A DNA stretch of 23,000 nucleotides from Deltaproteobacteria bacterium. GTDB taxonomy: Bacteria; SAR324; NAC60-12. A program made the translations under genes and the position numbers. The notes beneath the pieces were generated by a model. The model was not told where the DNA came from, made no database searches, and was given only the letters and a program-made list of their open reading frames with translations. This document shows, in pieces, positions 22,901 to 23,000 of the stretch. The DNA lies in assembly GCA_002716165.1 (NCBI GenBank), contig PAZT01000026.1, positions 1 to 23,000 of the forward strand, written 5' to 3'. The stretch's first letter is position 1. Every line of letters begins with the position of its first letter.

Positions 22901-23000
22901 ATCTCCAAAAAATGGGGGTGTCATGGAATTCGATTGCAAGTGGAGATCTTGGGAAGCAAGTCGTGGGTGATGATCGGGGTCACGTAAAAACGATCATCGA
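22901..23000. other. GC-rich structured segment at the window end, function unknown
   Basis: Composition changes sharply after about 22900. Three stems follow in order: ATCTCCA (22901-22907) / TGGAGAT (22941-22947); CTTG-GGAAG-CAAG (22948-22960); and the 8-bp perfect GATGATCG (22969-22976) / CGATCATC (22991-22998). No open frame with recognisable protein content is seen on either strand, though a minus-strand frame enters from beyond the window edge. It could be a non-coding RNA, a dispersed repeat, or the end of a gene outside the window. Confidence 0.35.

Noticed and set aside
22926..23000. Minus-strand frame entering from the window edge and ending near 22926
   Set aside because: Only about 25 codons are visible with no motif; a transposase or other gene end cannot be recognised.
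1..23000. CRISPR arrays, insertion sequences, integrases, tRNA or rRNA genes, toxin-antitoxin pairs
   Set aside because: No regularly spaced repeats, transposase motifs, T-loop signatures or paired small genes were found on reading both strands.

Overview
The window comes from an AT-rich, Gram-negative bacterial chromosome. A signal-peptide protein with an Omp85-like beta-barrel shows the outer membrane. Housekeeping genes dominate (clpB, tdk, asd, mnmG, adk, queG, TCA-cycle genes), and there is no integrase, transposase, CRISPR array, rRNA or tRNA. Gene content fits a proteobacterium-like marine lineage (SAR324/deltaproteobacterial-type bacteria are one possibility), but nothing here fixes the taxonomy.

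Layout. (1) 1-2870: clpB on the minus strand, with a perfect CIRCE operator and an overlapping sigma70-like promoter, so HrcA heat-shock control is likely. (2) 2781-3401: a 621-bp non-coding gap whose 3086-3233 part is much more GC-rich than its surroundings and carries several nested and competing stem-loops; this is the best candidate for an undescribed element. (3) 3402-6157, plus strand: thymidine kinase, aspartate-semialdehyde dehydrogenase (TTG start) and a secreted FecR-domain protein. (4) 6235-16245, minus strand, in transcription order: pyrophosphate-type phosphofructokinase, Omp85-like barrel protein, ThDP enzyme, queG (4-bp overlap), SDR oxidoreductase, adk, mnmG and an EamA transporter. 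(5) 16246-16836: a 591-bp AT-rich divergent intergenic region. (6) 16837-22748, plus strand: a CLC transporter with CBS and RCK_C domains, then a TCA block of NADP-isocitrate dehydrogenase, malate dehydrogenase and succinyl-CoA ligase beta. (7) 22749-23000: no sucD is seen; the last 100 bases turn GC-rich and contain tandem stems.

How they work together. icd-mdh-sucC forms a TCA-cycle cluster. mnmG and queG both modify the tRNA wobble position 34, at different sites in the minus-strand array. The phosphofructokinase carries the residues of PPi-dependent enzymes, pointing to reversible, ATP-sparing glycolysis. No obvious new multi-gene defence or biosynthetic system was found. The unusual signals are the two structured GC-rich non-coding segments, the CIRCE control of clpB, the domain build of the CLC protein and the PPi-type PFK.
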